A stretch of 64,000 nucleotides of DNA from Poronia punctata (taxonomy: Eukaryota; Ascomycota; Sordariomycetes; Xylariales; Xylariaceae), in contig MU401590.1 of the NCBI GenBank assembly GCA_022579005.1, positions 1 to 64,000 of the forward strand, given 5' to 3'. The position numbers were made by a program, and so were the translations under genes. The notes beneath the pieces were generated by a model that saw only the letters and a program-made list of their open reading frames with translations, did not search any database and was not told the origin of the DNA. Below are positions 1 to 13,251 of this stretch, piece after piece; position 1 is the first letter of the stretch; each line of letters starts with the position of its first letter.

Positions 1-2680
1 AATAAAATAACTTACTTTATATTAAAATATAATATATTTTATATTTTAAAAGTAAATTATATTATAATTATAAACATTTTTATATAAAGTAAATTCTATT
101 AATATTATATATATATACATAATATAAAGTAGGTTTTTATATATAAAGTAAGTTGTTTTATTATCTTTTATATAAAGTAAGTTTTTCTTTTATTTCTTAT
201 ATAAAGTAGGTTTTCTTTTTATTTCTTATATAGGGTAGGTTTTTTTTTTATTTCTTATATAAAGTAGGTTTTCTTTTATTTCTTATATAAAGTAGGTTTT
301 CTTTTTATTTCTTATATAGGGTAGGTTTTTCTTTTATTTCTTATATAAAGTAGGTTTTCTTTTATTTCTTATATAAAGTAGGTTTTCTTTTATTTTTTAT
401 ATAAAGTAGGTTTTCTTTTTATTTCTTATATAGGGTAGGTTTTTCTTTTATTTCTTATATAAAGTAGGTTTTCTTTTATTTCTTATATAAAGTAGGTTTT
501 CTTTTTATTTCTTATATAAAGTAGGTTTTCTTTTTATTTCTTATATAGAGTAGGTTTTTTTTTCTTATATAAGGTAGGTTTTCCTTTTATTTTTTATATA
601 GGGTAGGTTTTTCTTTTATTTCTTATATAAAGTAGGTTTTCTTTTTATTTTTTATATAGGGTAAGTTTTTCTTTTATTTCTTATATAAGGTAGGTTATTT
701 AATTATTTTTTATATAAAGTAAGTTGTTTTATTATTTCTTATATAAAGTAAGTTTTCCTTTTATTTCTTATATAAAGTAGGTTTTTTTTTCTTATATAAG
801 GTAGGTTTCTTTTTATTTTTTATATAAGGTAGGTTTTTTTATTATTTTTTATATAAAGTAGGTTTTTTTTATATTTTTTATATAAAATATGTTATTTTAA
901 TATATTTTATATAAAGTAATTTTTATTTACATTATAAATATTTTTTATATTTAAAAGGCTATATTATACTTATATATTATAATAATATATTAAAGTTTTT
1001 TAAATTTTTAATATAAATATATATATTAAATTTATTTTTATTATAAAAGTTAATATATAAAAAACGTTTTTTTAAAATATACTTTTTATAATTTATATTT
1101 TTTTTTTTTATTTTTAATATTTTTATTTAATTTTATTATTTACGCTTTTAATTTTTTTTATTTTTTAAAGAATTGTTTTTTGTTTAAACGCATTGTTTTT
1201 ATTTACTAAAAGTAAAATAATAAGTATTTTATTACTTATAGCTAATAAAGCTGTTTTAATAGTAAACTTAAACTTATTTGCTATAATAGTAAATTATATT
1301 TTTAGTTTTTTTTTAAATACTTAAGCAGTAAAGGGCAACTAGGCAAAAATAGCTATACTTAACTAAAGTATAGTTATTAAACTTTAAACAAAATTAGTAT
1401 TTATAAGCATAGCTATATAATTAGTATTAATATATTATTTACTAAGTTTTTTATTGTTTTTTTTAAGGTTTAAATAAACGTGCTTTTGCTAAATAAAGCA
1501 AGTTAAGTTATACTTTTTAGTAAGTAAGCAAACTAATTATTATAGTTAAAAAATAAAACGTTTTAAAATTAAATTTATAGTTAATTATACTTACTTTATT
1601 TATAAACATTTTAAGTTTAGTAAGTATTGCACTGCTTAGCACTAATTAAACTAATATTAGCTTTTATTTTAAAAAAGTTAATTTACTTTATATTAATATT
1701 TAATATTTTTTATAAAGTAAAAAGTAATTATATATAGTAATGTTGCTATTTTAGTTAATGTTAGTAAAAATTTAAAAAAGCTTTTTATTTTTTAAAATAG
1801 CTTTAATTTTTTATAAAGTTTTTAGTTTTATAATCTTTTTTTGTACAAGCTTGCATATATTTTTATAATATTTTATTTTTATTAGCAGTGTAGCTAAAAC
1901 GTTTTTATATTAATTTTAGTATAACTTATATATTATAAGTTAATTATTAGCTACTATTAAGCTTTTAGCAGCAAATAGTATAATAATAATATAATAAGCA
2001 GTAGTAATATACTTTTTAAAAGTACTAAGACTTAAGTACTTTTAACGCTATATTATATTAAAAAGCTAAATAATAAAAATAAGTTATAAAACTTATATTT
2101 TAGCAAATTATATTACTATTATTATTAATAACGTAGCAAAATAGTTTTTTAGCGCTTATAATAATTTAGCTTTACTATTTTATATATTAATACGTTTAAT
2201 TTTTTAATATTTTTTGCTAATTATATACTATATTTTGCTTAAACGCTAAAAAGCTATAGTAATATATACTATTTTTTACTTTTTTAGTATATTACTAGTA
2301 CGTATTTAAAAAATAATAAGTAAATAATATTGTTATCTTAGTTATAGCTTTGCGCTTAATTTGTTTTTTAAATAGTTTAAGCTTTAGTATTTAAATAATA
2401 AAGTTATAAAATAATAAGTTAGCTACTTTTTTGCTAAATATTAGCAAAAGTATAATAAAAAGTAAAAAAAAAAATAGTTAAACTATACAGTATACAATAA
2501 TAATTAATACGTAAAATATACGCAGTAAGTAAAAAAACATTTTTTAAAACTAAGTATATATAAACTACTTAAGTATATAAGTACTTTAGTACATCCTTAG
2601 GTATTAAAAAATTTTTAGTACATTAGCCTATAAAGGTTACTTTTAAGTAAGCATAGGTTACCCTTAGGTTATAAGGGGGA
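1..2680. repeat. AT-rich, RIP-like block with tandem array
   Basis: The block is composed almost entirely of A and T, with stop codons in every frame and no plausible ORF. Composition shifts sharply to ordinary values near 2,640-2,690. Such AT-rich islands in Pezizomycotina usually represent transposons mutated by RIP (C-to-T, mostly CpA to TpA). I cannot recognise the original element. It runs off the left edge of the window, so its full extent is unknown. Confidence 0.8.
120..900. repeat. Tandem array of ~29-bp AT-rich units
   Basis: A unit of about 29 bp recurs roughly 27 times. It has a core like TATATAAAGTAGGTTTTC followed by a T-rich stretch. Variants are mostly A/G changes (AAAGTAGG, AGGGTAGG, AAGGTAGG, AAAGTAAG) plus small indels in the T run. 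The array is head-to-tail without unique spacers, so it is a minisatellite and not a CRISPR array. The unit's only G-rich part is the GTAGG core. Confidence 0.85.
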
Positions 2681-5600
2681 GGTTAACCTTATGTTGTCAC
2701 ATCGGTCCTCTAACACCTATACATACCATAATACACCTATCCAACCCAACACAGGTCTTATATTTAAAGCATGTAAACACGACTGGTATGCCTGAGCCTG
2801 CATGCATACAAACCTACCACACGTGATTTAATACGTGGTTGTCAATTTAGGGGAAGATTCACTGCGGATAGGTAATCGATTGGCAATTGTGCCGCATGCG
2901 GCATACTCGTACACATGGATGTATCCAAAAGGTTCTGTGTGGACATGGATAAATCTGTTAATAGATTGCTACAGGCCGATACGCACATGGCACGACATCG
3001 GAATCAGGGATTACCTGAGATGTTTTACCGAGACTATGCACATGTTGCGATTATGATGAGTTTATAATGTCTTGACCAGAAGAAACTTTGATGATGTCTC
3101 AGTTGTGGCGAGGAGTCGCTAATTCCTACTTGCAAGCGAATCCTGATTTTTGTAACCTTTCCCGTTTGCCTGTTGCCCGTGTTGCCATTACTACGTAGAT
3201 GGCGGCTGGCTAAAGTAGTCCTATCTAGTGCATTAGGTTGGTGGTCAGAACAGGACCTCATGGGCTCTAAAACCTGGTAACCTTAAGAAACCAAGACTAG
3301 TTGATAGACACATTTGCTGATAGACGATTGAGAGAATATGGCGAGATATCTACGTGGCGCTTACGAAATAAAGAGTTTCTGGATTGGGAAGAAAACCGAA
3401 AAGGTGAAAGAAAGCGGAAACGTAGGTACTCGTAGTCTAGGCACGTGCCTAAACATTAAGAACGCATTATCTCCAACTTACGAGTAGTTTTCCCTTCTCC
3501 AAAAGCCTTTCGGTGTTTATTGATTGGTACAAGATCCCGCGACCAAGAAGCCGAAATCGTATCATCAGTGCTGCCTGAATATATCGCCCCTTATCTGACA
3601 ACCTACCGGTCTTAGATTTGGTATAAAAAAACATGAAAAGAAACAGTAACTACTACTTAATTGCTCACGTATTACTGCCTCCCCTACCAACCTCGTCCGC
3701 TTGTCCGCTTGTACGTCTCGTACAATATGCTGTTGGTTTACCCCGAATATAAGTGGATAAGATATGCAAGACAAGCCCCATTTATACTTTCCCTTGCCAA
3801 GAGGCTGAACGGGCGTGTAAAAGCTTTAAATTCGATGTCCTCTCTAACCATTCTCTCGCTAGTCTAGGTAGTCTAACCAGGTAGCCTTCGTCGATGTTCA
3901 TCGTGTAATAATGATCGAGCGGATCATTAAATACCTACTGCACCTCCTCGCCTACACACTACGAGTACGTACTACATCCATACCTATGTAGCCATCTTCT
4001 GTACTCGTATGTACGTAGGGTCGTTGGGCCATGGGGCGGTAACGCCACCATGAAAAATCATACATGGAGACCTGCTTACCAGTAGATACAAGTATGCAGT
4101 TAGCACTCCTTCCACCTCGCAGCGGATCTCAAAAACAACTGGCTGGCAAAGCAGCCAGTTCGACCCCACAGCCGAGTCTCCGGGTATTATTCGAGCGGCT
4201 GCAAACCGAACTAAAGCATGTACCGTACTCTGTCCCCTGATAAAAATGTCGTGGACATGTGTCCGCCCGTCGAGGAGTGGATCCGGTAGACCTTTGGGCC
4301 CCTGAGTCCGTGATGCAAGTCGTTGCAAAAAAAGAGTTCAAGTATCTAGCCCCCCCCTGGGCAAATCGCCAACGCTTGCCCGAGGAGGAAGGGGTGTATG
4401 TATGGCCCCATCGTACAAACTAGCAGCAATGCCGGGCAGGAGCCGGGGGCGACGATGTACATGATCCCATGTATTTATAAGAAGTACTTGGAGAGTACAT
4501 ACCGACTTGGCCCCGTAGGGATGTACATACCAATTTCAATTAGGTAGGTCTTCTGTATTGGTTCGGCTGGAAAGGTCGGGCTCCCGCTTTCGGAGCCTCG
4601 CGCCAAACGACGTCGTCATCGGGAACCCGCCTGATTTTCCTCGGCGAACCAGTACCGTACTATTATTCTAACCTGACTTGCATTGCGGTTCCGAACTAGA
4701 CTTAACCCGATTCTCAGTGCATTCGATGACATGCTAGGTATCTATTGGCCGTTATGCCGTATCCCTGACTGGGATAACTGTCCAGAGACACAATCCCACA
4801 ATCTACCGGCCTGGACTTTATTTTGGCGTTTGTACGTTGCGCTAACCTTGGTGGTATCGGGAGTCTTTATCTCTCTGGTCATTGTTCTCTAGCAGGAATG
4901 GCAGTGTTTGTAACTTGCTCGGGTACATACTGGCGCACCTACATGTTGGATCAAACCAGCAGCCAGATGACCGTCTCTATCCAATTTACTGTTGTTGTTG
5001 TATTCATTTCCCAGTCCTTTGTTATTATATTCTACTCGTCAACATACTTGCTCTGTGCACGTACGGAAGAGGCGGGCTGACTCCACGATTTCGCCTCACT
5101 CTTCGTCTGCTGAGCGGACTCCGCTCAGGTTCTTGAAAGTTGACAGCACAACTTAAGTAGTCTGTAGACTAAAAGCAGAAGAGGGTCCACTAGTCCCAAA
5201 ACAACATCGTGACCTCCCATTACTCTTCTCTTATTACACAGAGGTACATATATGGTACTAAATGGATAGGCCCTTGTACTGACTGTGTCACGACTGACCT
5301 GACATGAACCTGGAACGTGGTAGGTACACCGACTAACATCAATATTAGGTGTCTTAGCCACGGTAATCGACGACCTCCTGGAAGAGATTGGTATGTTGAG
5401 AGGTACCGAGCAAGTCTTGCCAAGTATGATATTCTGCAGACCTACGAGTAGTATTTCGTACAGCAGGCAGGCACGGCAGGTACATGTTTTCCGGATTTCC
5501 TCATCATTCTATGACCAACGAGTAGACTACTTTAAGATAGACGACCTACTCAGTGGAAGAGATCCAAACAGGAATCTATTTGCCGCCCAAAGCCAACCCG

Positions 5601-6605
5601 GCCAAGAATCCAAACGCAGCCAACGTCACAAGAGTCATTTGACCTGATGAGAACCTACGGTACCAGTACACAGTCCCTTGACCTACTCGTACTCGTAGAC
5701 TTAGCCAGCGTTACATCCCATTCACTTTGTATCCTGCTCCATCGACTGCCTCCCTTTTCTGACAATACCAAGTACCTAACCTAGGTATTTTAAAACCGTC
5801 TGAGATCCCTTCACTCTCCCAGTTTCCGTTCTCTTACTTTTACTCCTCTCACCTTTCTCATTCTTGTGCAGTTGTGCATATTCTCAACGGTTCCGGACCC
5901 TGATTGCAGTAGCAAGACCGAACACTACTTCTGAATGTAAGTCACCAAGCAGCCCCTACAGCGTTCCAACCCACACATGTTTGCCGCCCCGAGGTTGCCT
6001 CGCCTCTAGATCGCCTGAGCATACTTTATTACTCTGGTATACCTCATTCGATTGATATCTACGGATTTCTTTGCCCACGGTGTTGCCTACCTAGTCTGGT
6101 ACGCCATTAGTGGCGATCCTTATCCGTGTGTAATATTAGTCAAGCGGCGCGGGCGGTTATTTCCTTGTGACGCCGACTTGTACTTGGCCTTTCCACTTGT
6201 AGCCCTGCAGTCCTGATTCACGTTCGGCATACGTGTTGTACCCACGTACAAAAAACGGGCCCAGAGCTGTTGGCTAATGTTTCATTCCTTTCCTGGATGC
6301 AGACTTTATCTCACCTATTTCACCTTCTGACCATTAGACCACCAAACGACAACAAAGCAAACACAAACCAACCCAACGGTTCTTTGTGTTCTCTGTTCCT
6401 GGGCCACGTGGACGTATAATACGAAACCGCTCCCTACGATCGATCTCTCCGTGTTCAGCTCAAACTCGATTTACACATCCCACGTGCGACGAGCCTCTTG
6501 CCAGGCCCAAACTGTTATCTCCCTATTCTGCGGCGATAACCTCAACCCAAGAACGACCAAGACCGAACCGTCCAAAAGGCGAAACAAGCAACTAATACAG
6601 TCATC
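2681..6605. other. Intergenic, no gene seen
   Basis: Composition is normal here but there is no ORF with recognisable protein character. The open frames are short, often lack an ATG, and show no domain. Short motifs such as CTACGAGTAG and its complement recur (near 3430, 3480, 3961, 4002, 5033, 5442, 5519 and 5685). The last ~300 bases are C- and T-rich with A-rich stretches, consistent with the promoter and leader of the zinc-finger gene. Confidence 0.6.
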
Positions 6606-7073
6606 ATGCCTGTAAAGCCTCGCTGCACATTCAAGGAGTGCAAGGCGGCCGCGCAACGGATCGTCGGGGATTGTGGGTTTTGTGATGGCCACTTCTGCGC
6701 CAAGCACAGATTGCTAGAGGATCACAAATGCACAGGTCTAGAAGACGTAAGCTTTGCCCAGTCTCAGTCAGCCCCATTCGACAATACCATTGAGTGCAAC
6801 ATCTTTACACCAGCCCACCAAGGTTGCGGCCTTGAAAGCAACGATGCACACGGGAATAGTGCAACAGCCAAGAACACCACCCAGTGGTGGCTTGCTGGAC
6901 TTGCCGAGGTTTTGCACGAGAGCAATCTACTGTCATGATTCAGGTTACAGGCTGTCAGTTTTGGCGAATCAACGCTAACGTGGTATCTAATGATGCAGTG
7001 CAAGAAGGAGTCTCACCAGCGCAATGCAGCTCAGCTTGAAGCTGAGCGGACACAGGTCATCCGGGGCGTATAA
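6606..7073 (+). CDS. Small AN1-type zinc finger protein
   Basis: Join 6606..6746 and 6999..7073, giving 71 residues. The ATG at 6606 opens MPVKPRC. The protein is essentially one AN1 zinc finger: C7 and C12, then C-GFC, HFC, H and C-type ligands in the order C-x(4)-C ... C-x2-C ... C-x2-H ... H-x-C, ending CTGLED and then the exon 2 tail CKKESHQRNAAQLEAERTQ. Exon 1 is 47 codons and the intron (6747-6998) is phase 0, with donor GTAAGC, a GCTAACG branch-like site and acceptor GCAG. AN1 fingers in this family bind zinc and are linked in yeast relatives to proteasome and ubiquitin stress responses (Cuz1, Tmc1). That role here is inference. If the intron is retained, the reading frame runs on to a different 110-residue product without the terminal cysteine and helix. 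Confidence 0.85.
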
Positions 7074-8010
7074 CGCACGATGTCTTTTAGCTCGCCGCTT
7101 CCCGCAGTCTGCATACCGGCCCGCGCTTGACGACCGCTCTTTCGCCGATCTCGCTTCCTCGCTTTCGTTCCGTCCCTCGGATTGACCCGCACCCGAGCCA
7201 CGCAAGTCGCCACCCTATGTGGTGTATTGATGTGCAAGGAATGCGGGTTAAAAATAGCATGGAAGCAAGAAAAAGACGAGCGCGTTTCATCAGCGGGACC
7301 GGAATACCATGATTGCTCATGCCGAACCGTGCGAACACCCTTACGAAACCTCGCACCTCCTCATCCCCCTTTCTATACCCATATCCATTTATCGGTTTCG
7401 TGCGAGAAGGAGGGCACGATATTCATCCATTCCACTCCTACATCATTCCGGCACTTTTTGCCTCGTTTCAGTTTACCAAGCGTATGGCGTCATGGGAGTT
7501 TTGCACTCGTAGCATGGATCATCGTTGGGAACATGCTATTATTCCATATGCGGCTTGCATCCATTGAAAGCCGGGTATGCGATTTGGTGCCTGGCGTCCC
7601 CGTATAAGTCTCAGGGCCTGTTGCCCTTTTCGCTTTACAGATTCAAGGCATGCCATCTCTAGCAACAAGCTTTGACTCTGTTGGTGCTGCCAGGGTTAGC
7701 ACCTTGCGGTGCAATTATGCTTAAAATCTCTGCAGCTACATAGAGCTAAAGTTAAGCATACTAGTCCTGTTACGGGGTTTGTATATAGATCTAGTTAATA
7801 CATTGATTCTTGTAACATTTTCTTCGTCTTAATTACTTGATACATGACCCTCCGTCTGTAAAGCCACGTGCATGGACAGAAATGGACGTCTAGATTTGTG
7901 ACCTGCCGGCAATTCCAACTAATTGGGTATCTTGCTGGAAAAAACATACCATGACGTTATTAAGATCCCCTCAACATGTTCTTCCGTGACGAAATTACCT
8001 TGCTTGCACA
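7074..8010. other. Intergenic between convergent genes
   Basis: This stretch lies between the convergent zinc-finger gene and NTH1. Open frames of up to 141 codons overlap in three frames, but all depend on non-ATG starts or lack domain character. I regard it as 3' untranslated and spacer DNA. Confidence 0.5.
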
Positions 8011-9288
8011 TCAGTCTCTCTCCTCCTTAACCACTTCGTTGACGATATACTCTTTCTCCACCACCTCGAGTTTCTCGCTCTCTACTTTCGCAACTGTCTC
8101 CCCATCAACAACCACTCCAACACTTTCCCTCACCCTACGTCCCTCTAGCACTTTCTTCCGCTCAGCTGCCGGACACAACCCCTTCAACCCAAGATCGCAA
8201 TCCCCACATCTTCTTCCCACAGGCAAACAAACAGTCTGTCCGAGCCCTACGAGCAAGGTATTGATCTCCCGCCACTTATCCCTCGGCAACCAACTCTCCA
8301 ACCTGGCCCGCGTATCCTCGGGATTCTTCGACCCGTTCCGTCCATGCCAACCCCAGAGATTCGTAATCCGATGAACATGCACATCCACACCTATCCCTTC
8401 CGTGCGATCCCACGCCGCCGAAAGACACAGATGCGCCATCTTGGGCCCCACACCGGGTAATGCGACGAGACCTTCTATAGTATCGGGGATATCGCCGTCA
8501 TGTTCGTCGCGACATATTACCGCCGCGCGTTTCAGATATCTCGTCTTATTGTTATGGAAGCCGACTGCGCGGATGAGTTCGTTGAGTGTTTCCGGTTCGA
8601 CGGCGAGTATGTTTTCGAGGTTTAGACCTGGTTTGGCGGAAGAAGAAGACGAGGAGGCAGGGAGAGAGGTCTGTAATCGGTTCATGGCTACGGCGTTCAC
8701 CGTGTCTTTTGTTTGGGACGAGAGCATGAGTGCCACGAGGGTCTGGAAACGTCGGTCGCGCGGGGAGGCGGTGGGGGATGCGAGGCGCTCGCAGCCCATC
8801 GTGTCGACGGGGGCGTTGCTTGCGGAGCCGTGCGGGGGACGACGCATTGCGAGGACGGTGGTGTAGATTTCTTGCCAGTTTTCTGGGGGTGGTGATGATG
8901 ATGTTTTGGGGTTGTCGGTTGTTTTCTTTTCCTTTTTCGTTTTCGGGGCTACACGCTTAGGTTTGGTGTTTGTCGTTGTTATTGGCGTTGTGACTTCTTC
9001 CTCTTCTTCTTGTTCTTCTTCTTCTTCTTCTTCTTTTATAGACAATACTTTTACATTCTCGTTTTTTATCTTGCCTGTTGTTGTTCTTGTCGTTGTCGCT
9101 ACCACGACACGCTGCCGTTTCCTCGGCGGTATCTCCTCGTCCGGAATCGCATCTTCGATGTCGTCTGCTTCTTGTTTGACGTTGTTATTATATGCGAACC
9201 GCGCCAGGGAAGATCGCGTTATTCGTCTTGGTGGTGAGGCACGCGTCATTATTCTTATCGTCGTTGACTTTTGTAGGTTTTTTATCAT
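8011..9288 (-). CDS. NTH1: Endonuclease III homolog (DNA glycosylase/AP lyase)
   Basis: This is a single-exon gene of 425 residues with its ATG at 9288; a GTG lies just upstream in frame. The product removes oxidised pyrimidines in base-excision repair and cleaves at AP sites. Residues ~140-375 form the HhH-GPD fold. The helix-hairpin-helix LPGVGPKMA carries catalytic Lys283, Asp302 lies in GVDVHVHRI, and a [4Fe-4S] loop has cysteines 354, 361, 364 and 372 (C-x6-C-x2-C-x7-C, the eukaryotic spacing). The N-terminal ~135 residues are low complexity: basic patches that could act as nuclear signals and a Glu-rich stretch encoded by a GAA/GAG repeat near 9000-9040. A second in-frame Met about 14 residues downstream begins a basic, hydroxylated sequence that could be a mitochondrial presequence, so dual targeting by alternative starts is plausible but unproven. 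It is tail-to-tail with the zinc-finger gene. Confidence 0.93.
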   Translation of the reverse strand: MIKNLQKSTTIRIMTRASPPRRITRSSLARFAYNNNVKQEADDIEDAIPDEEIPPRKRQRVVVATTTRTTTGKIKNENVKVLSIKEEEEEEEQEEEEEVTTPITTTNTKPKRVAPKTKKEKKTTDNPKTSSSPPPENWQEIYTTVLAMRRPPHGSASNAPVDTMGCERLASPTASPRDRRFQTLVALMLSSQTKDTVNAVAMNRLQTSLPASSSSSSAKPGLNLENILAVEPETLNELIRAVGFHNNKTRYLKRAAVICRDEHDGDIPDTIEGLVALPGVGPKMAHLCLSAAWDRTEGIGVDVHVHRITNLWGWHGRNGSKNPEDTRARLESWLPRDKWREINTLLVGLGQTVCLPVGRRCGDCDLGLKGLCPAAERKKVLEGRRVRESVGVVVDGETVAKVESEKLEVVEKEYIVNEVVKEERD

Positions 9289-9917
9289 CACGGTTCAAAA
9301 CACGGCTATCTCGTAGACATCGTGTTTGCGCATAGGTATGCACTTTCAGCTTTTTAGCCTAACCTAACGTAGAGTGTATGCAGATTTCAGGGTCCTTGTC
9401 ACGAAACCGGGTCCCCCCTGAATCGCGCCCCACTTGTGTTCTGGAAATAAAGTGGTCTAGAACCTTGGTGTGTGACATCATTGCCAGGCCCTTTTTGCAA
9501 TCATAAAATTTGGGTCATACTCGTACTCGTACTCCGATGTATCTCGGCATCATGAAGGTTCAATTACGTGTATTACTTCATTTAATGCTACTAGCTTGCC
9601 AGGTCCTTCTTCGGCGCCCCGGGGTTGTTCAGGATTGCAGTTGATTATTACCAACCAATATTAAGTTTACAGAGCTAGCGCATAAAATCGGTACCGACGT
9701 CTTATCTTCTACAAGTACACGTAAAGTAAAGACAACTTATGCCCCTGTGGGGTCTGGAGGTAGTTGTACGAGGTTTCCGGCGCAGATATGAGGAAGACCA
9801 GTGCTTATGTTCAACCCAGAGCGCAACAATATGCCATGGTTTAAATTAGGTATATCTATTACATCTATATTTCTTCTAGTTTTATTAAAAATTCATCCTT
9901 CTATAATTTACACTGCA
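9289..9917. other. Intergenic spacer
   Basis: This stretch holds the NTH1 promoter side and the 3' end of the lipase gene. It contains two adjacent copies of TACTCGT near 9520. I see no ORF or RNA gene. Confidence 0.55.
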
Positions 9918-11356
9918 TCATATGACAAACTCCTCATTTAACCAATGCTTCATCACGATGTATCCTTCACTGAAACCCGGCTTTTCTGTCCGCACAATGA
10001 TGGCGGCGTGAGAATGCCTCGCCTTCTGTATCCACACCGGAAACTTGCGCCACCCTACTTGGTCCAGATCGGCAATCATCTTGAACTGACAGGGCGCCAG
10101 CGCGAGAGTCGGCAAGTGCGGGTGAGACTGCCGGCGCTCATCATCGATAATGCCGCTCTCTGCTGGGTTCAACGTGGTGTCGTAGTCTTCATCGTCGGAA
10201 GCGCTCAAATATGACTGCTGTTGTGAGCTGTTTATGTTTTCATATGCGTCTTCTACCGTTCCCCGAAGTCCATCTATCCATATCGGCATCCGGTACTTTT
10301 CAATCTCGATGCCGGCTAGTCCTTTTTCGTGTTGTTGTATGCGCCGCGTGCTCCGGACCGTCTGCACGACCGAGTTGATCATAAAGGCAGTGACGCCAAG
10401 AGGTAGGAAGACGGTGAGCGCAAGTAGAAAGGGCCCATTCTTGACATAAGACAAACCACCGGAAACGATTGAGCCGGTAGTAGTCGACTTCGGTTCGTTA
10501 GCAGACGGTGGGAAAGAGACGGGATCCGCCGGGTCCAGAACCACATTGTCGTAGCCTTTGACACCGTTGACTTTGATCTTGCTCATGTCGGTGTATGGAT
10601 CTGTTTTTGATATCATCGAGGTGTAATGGTTAACGGTCCTGTCGTTTATCACGTTCGAGTACAAGATCCGACGCTTGAACCTTTTCAACCCAGTCATGAA
10701 GATGGAGTCTGGCTCCGCTAGAATGGAAAGCAGAGGCCGGCCTGTGTCGCGGAACTTGTCGACAATGAATAGTTGACGGCCAGACTCCGATAATGTCCTC
10801 GCGCCTATCTCGTTCCAGACATTATCATACCAACCCCGCAGTGGTGTCCGTACGCCCAAATGGGGTGTCGCAAACGTTGTGAAATTCTAGTCGCAAGAGC
10901 ATATTAGCAACAAAGGGGCAATTCAACCAAAACAAAGAAAAACTTGATGCATACCATCGGCTCTATCTGGTCCAACACCCCTTTAGCGTAGAGAAGACCG
11001 ACGGCATACCGAGCGACTAATCCGCCTAGGGAATAACCCGCGATGCTGAGTTTCGTGATCTTCCCGCCCCTTTTCCGAATGATTTCTATCTCTTCCTCGA
11101 TTTCCAGACATACTCTCTCACCACCGAGTTCTATGCCGTCATAGGTGAAACTGCCGCTGTTTCGCTTCGCGATTAAGAGATGCAGCTCATCTTCTGCATA
11201 GACCTCTCGGATAGCTTTCGCCACTTGGTTCATATGCTCCGGGTTACCCCATAGCTATATCAATTAGCAAGCTGGAATGGATATGAGTTTTGGCCGTGGA
11301 GGACCTACTCCGTGGACAAGGACGCAGAGGTGGTTCGCGATTGGGGTTGAATCATC
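9918..11356 (-). CDS. DUF676-family serine lipase/esterase, membrane anchored
   Basis: Three exons on the minus strand (11356..11309, 11254..10955, 10886..9918) join in frame to 438 residues. Introns of 54 and 68 nt have GTAGGT/ATAG and GTATGC/CTAG borders. The N-terminus carries the alpha/beta-hydrolase oxyanion segment VLVHGLWGNPEH (residues ~12-23), followed by the nucleophile elbow GYSLGG with Ser91 and the FATPHLG motif typical of DUF676 lipases. A hydrophobic helix near the middle (GPFLLALTVFLPLGVTAF) is a likely membrane anchor. The C-terminal HSHAAIIV segment probably provides the catalytic His. Yeast relatives are Rog1 and Yor059c, the latter a lipid-droplet phospholipase, so action on membrane or droplet lipids is the likely role. 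An acidic serine-rich insertion precedes the C-terminal part. The start was chosen because it keeps the oxyanion motif in frame. Confidence 0.88.
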
Positions 11357-13251
11357 GGTCCCCATTTTAGACAACGATTTTATTTTGGGTTTTAACTGAT
11401 TGACGTAAATCTATGAGAACAGAACTGTAACAGGTTTGTATACAAGATGTCTACGAGAAAGTTGATGAAGTAAAAGTGATGGGGTTTGTGTTATAGGTAT
11501 TGTTGTTGTCATCGTTGACTATGTATCTTCTACTCAGTACCTACCGGGTACGGCAGGTCCGGCTTGGGGGCAGTGGTATACTTGCATGTACACGTGTGTG
11601 GCTGCCTGAGTGTAAGTACCTAAGGTACCTCCTTGTCCGGTTATGTCCGACGGGTTTATGAATGGCCCGCAAACCCGTTTCAGCTGAACGCCAAGATAAA
11701 CCAAGGCGAAAAGGTAACAAACATTTTTGGCTGCCTTCAGTGTTCACTGCCCTTTGCTCACTGCCCCTTGCTCATTTCGTTTCTGTCTCATTCTATAATG
11801 TCACATTTTTCAAGGACCTTTTTGTGTCACTGTAATTGATGATTCTGTCTGCAGGCTATTTTTAGTCTAAAACAAAGTTATCTGTTGCACATTCCAATTG
11901 AGCCTGAGGTGGCAGGGTTTTTCAGTTCCGAACGGGTTGACACGCGTTTTCCGGACCGAGCCTGACGGGGATGGTTTACGCACATACTTCCGGGGCTCAG
12001 GGCTATCTTCAATGCACCAGCATGGCTTCCAGGCGGACGGCAGCTTACGAAAGATGGGAAATCGCTTGGCAGAGCTACGCCGTTCCTACGAGTAGGTCAA
12101 CATGTCGCGTACCAGTAGGGCCCCGAAATGCTTCTCATATCGGCCCCTATAGACCGCTTACACATGGGCCGCACTCATTCTTGGGATACGACCTCTAGTA
12201 TTCTCTGTTTCTGCCTTCCAATAACGATAAGGGTAAATGTAGGTGGATCCCGCGATCCACGGAGTCATCGCCGAGGCTTCTTCCTTCGCTGCTCCTACGT
12301 GGTCTGTCGTACCGTATCGTGCCTTGGTGGCCTCGGGGTTATTTGATCATGGAAAATTCATATCCTATCAACCGTTCGGTGTGGCGTTGGAAGCAACTCG
12401 ACGTCTGAACTAAAGTCACTCGCGTTGACATTGAATTTCGTCAGTGCTGCTACTGATACCCCTGACTTGACCCTAGGCTATGGAACTGCCCGAATCATAC
12501 CGTGCCGTTCTTAGAGCCGTATTGGTTATCGCATCGTCGCAAACATTAGATTTTTCGAGTCGATAAGTCTAGGTGCCTATGCATTTCGGAAATCGCCATC
12601 AGCTTCCCCTAGTGGAGTTATAAAGCTTGCTCATGAGCAAGAACAAACGGTCGCCCAGGCCCGGAGTAAAGACGCCCGGAATATTGCCGTGCTGAACATG
12701 ACTATTGCTTGCAACTATCATAGGCGAGAAGGTTACTACGAACTGAGATAATGTCCATGAATGTCATGGGCTGGCAACTTAAATAGGGGCAAGGAGGTTA
12801 TTGATACCCTAAAAGGGCATCTCTACATCCCAGACCGGTCTCCGCACCCCAACGCCGGTTCGTTGACGGAATGCGCACATCCCCAAATAGGGCCTATGGA
12901 GACGCAACACGCGACAAGATATTTGTTGGAGAGAGAGACACCTCTTTCCCAGGGGCAGATTGGAAGAAAAGTGTTGTCATTGGATATAGACCCGGTAAGT
13001 GTCATGTGATCTGGTGCAACAACAGTCGTTTTCACGTGATTAGACAGCTGCTGTACACGTAGCATGGCAGAGTGAGATACACGTACAAGGAGGCTGTGGT
13101 GGCATCGGCCAGCTGCATCAACCCCCTTGGACATTGTGTTTAAGCTTATTTATCTGGAAAAGTAGTCTACTGTATTGATTTGCCATGTCAAGATCAATCT
13201 ATCTAGTCAGTCTCAGTCTCATCGAGGAGACTGAGCGGGATAAAAGTGCCG
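11357..13251. other. Intergenic, no gene seen
   Basis: This is a 1.9-kb gap between the divergent lipase and deaminase-like genes. Several open frames of 60-100 codons overlap on both strands, but none shows a domain or a convincing start. The AG-rich segment just before 13252 (GAGGAGACTGAGCGGGATAA) probably belongs to the leader of the deaminase-like gene. Confidence 0.55.

Noticed and set aside
1..60. Telomere or chromosome end
   Set aside because: No TTAGGG-type repeat is present; the left edge is only AT-rich DNA.
120..900. Regularly spaced repeats resembling a CRISPR array
   Set aside because: The units are head-to-tail with only T-rich variation and no unique spacers, and the host is a eukaryote.
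7182..7607. 141-codon frame with CxxC pairs downstream of the AN1 gene
   Set aside because: The start is TTG, the cysteines lack a zinc-finger pattern, and it shares its region with other overlapping frames.
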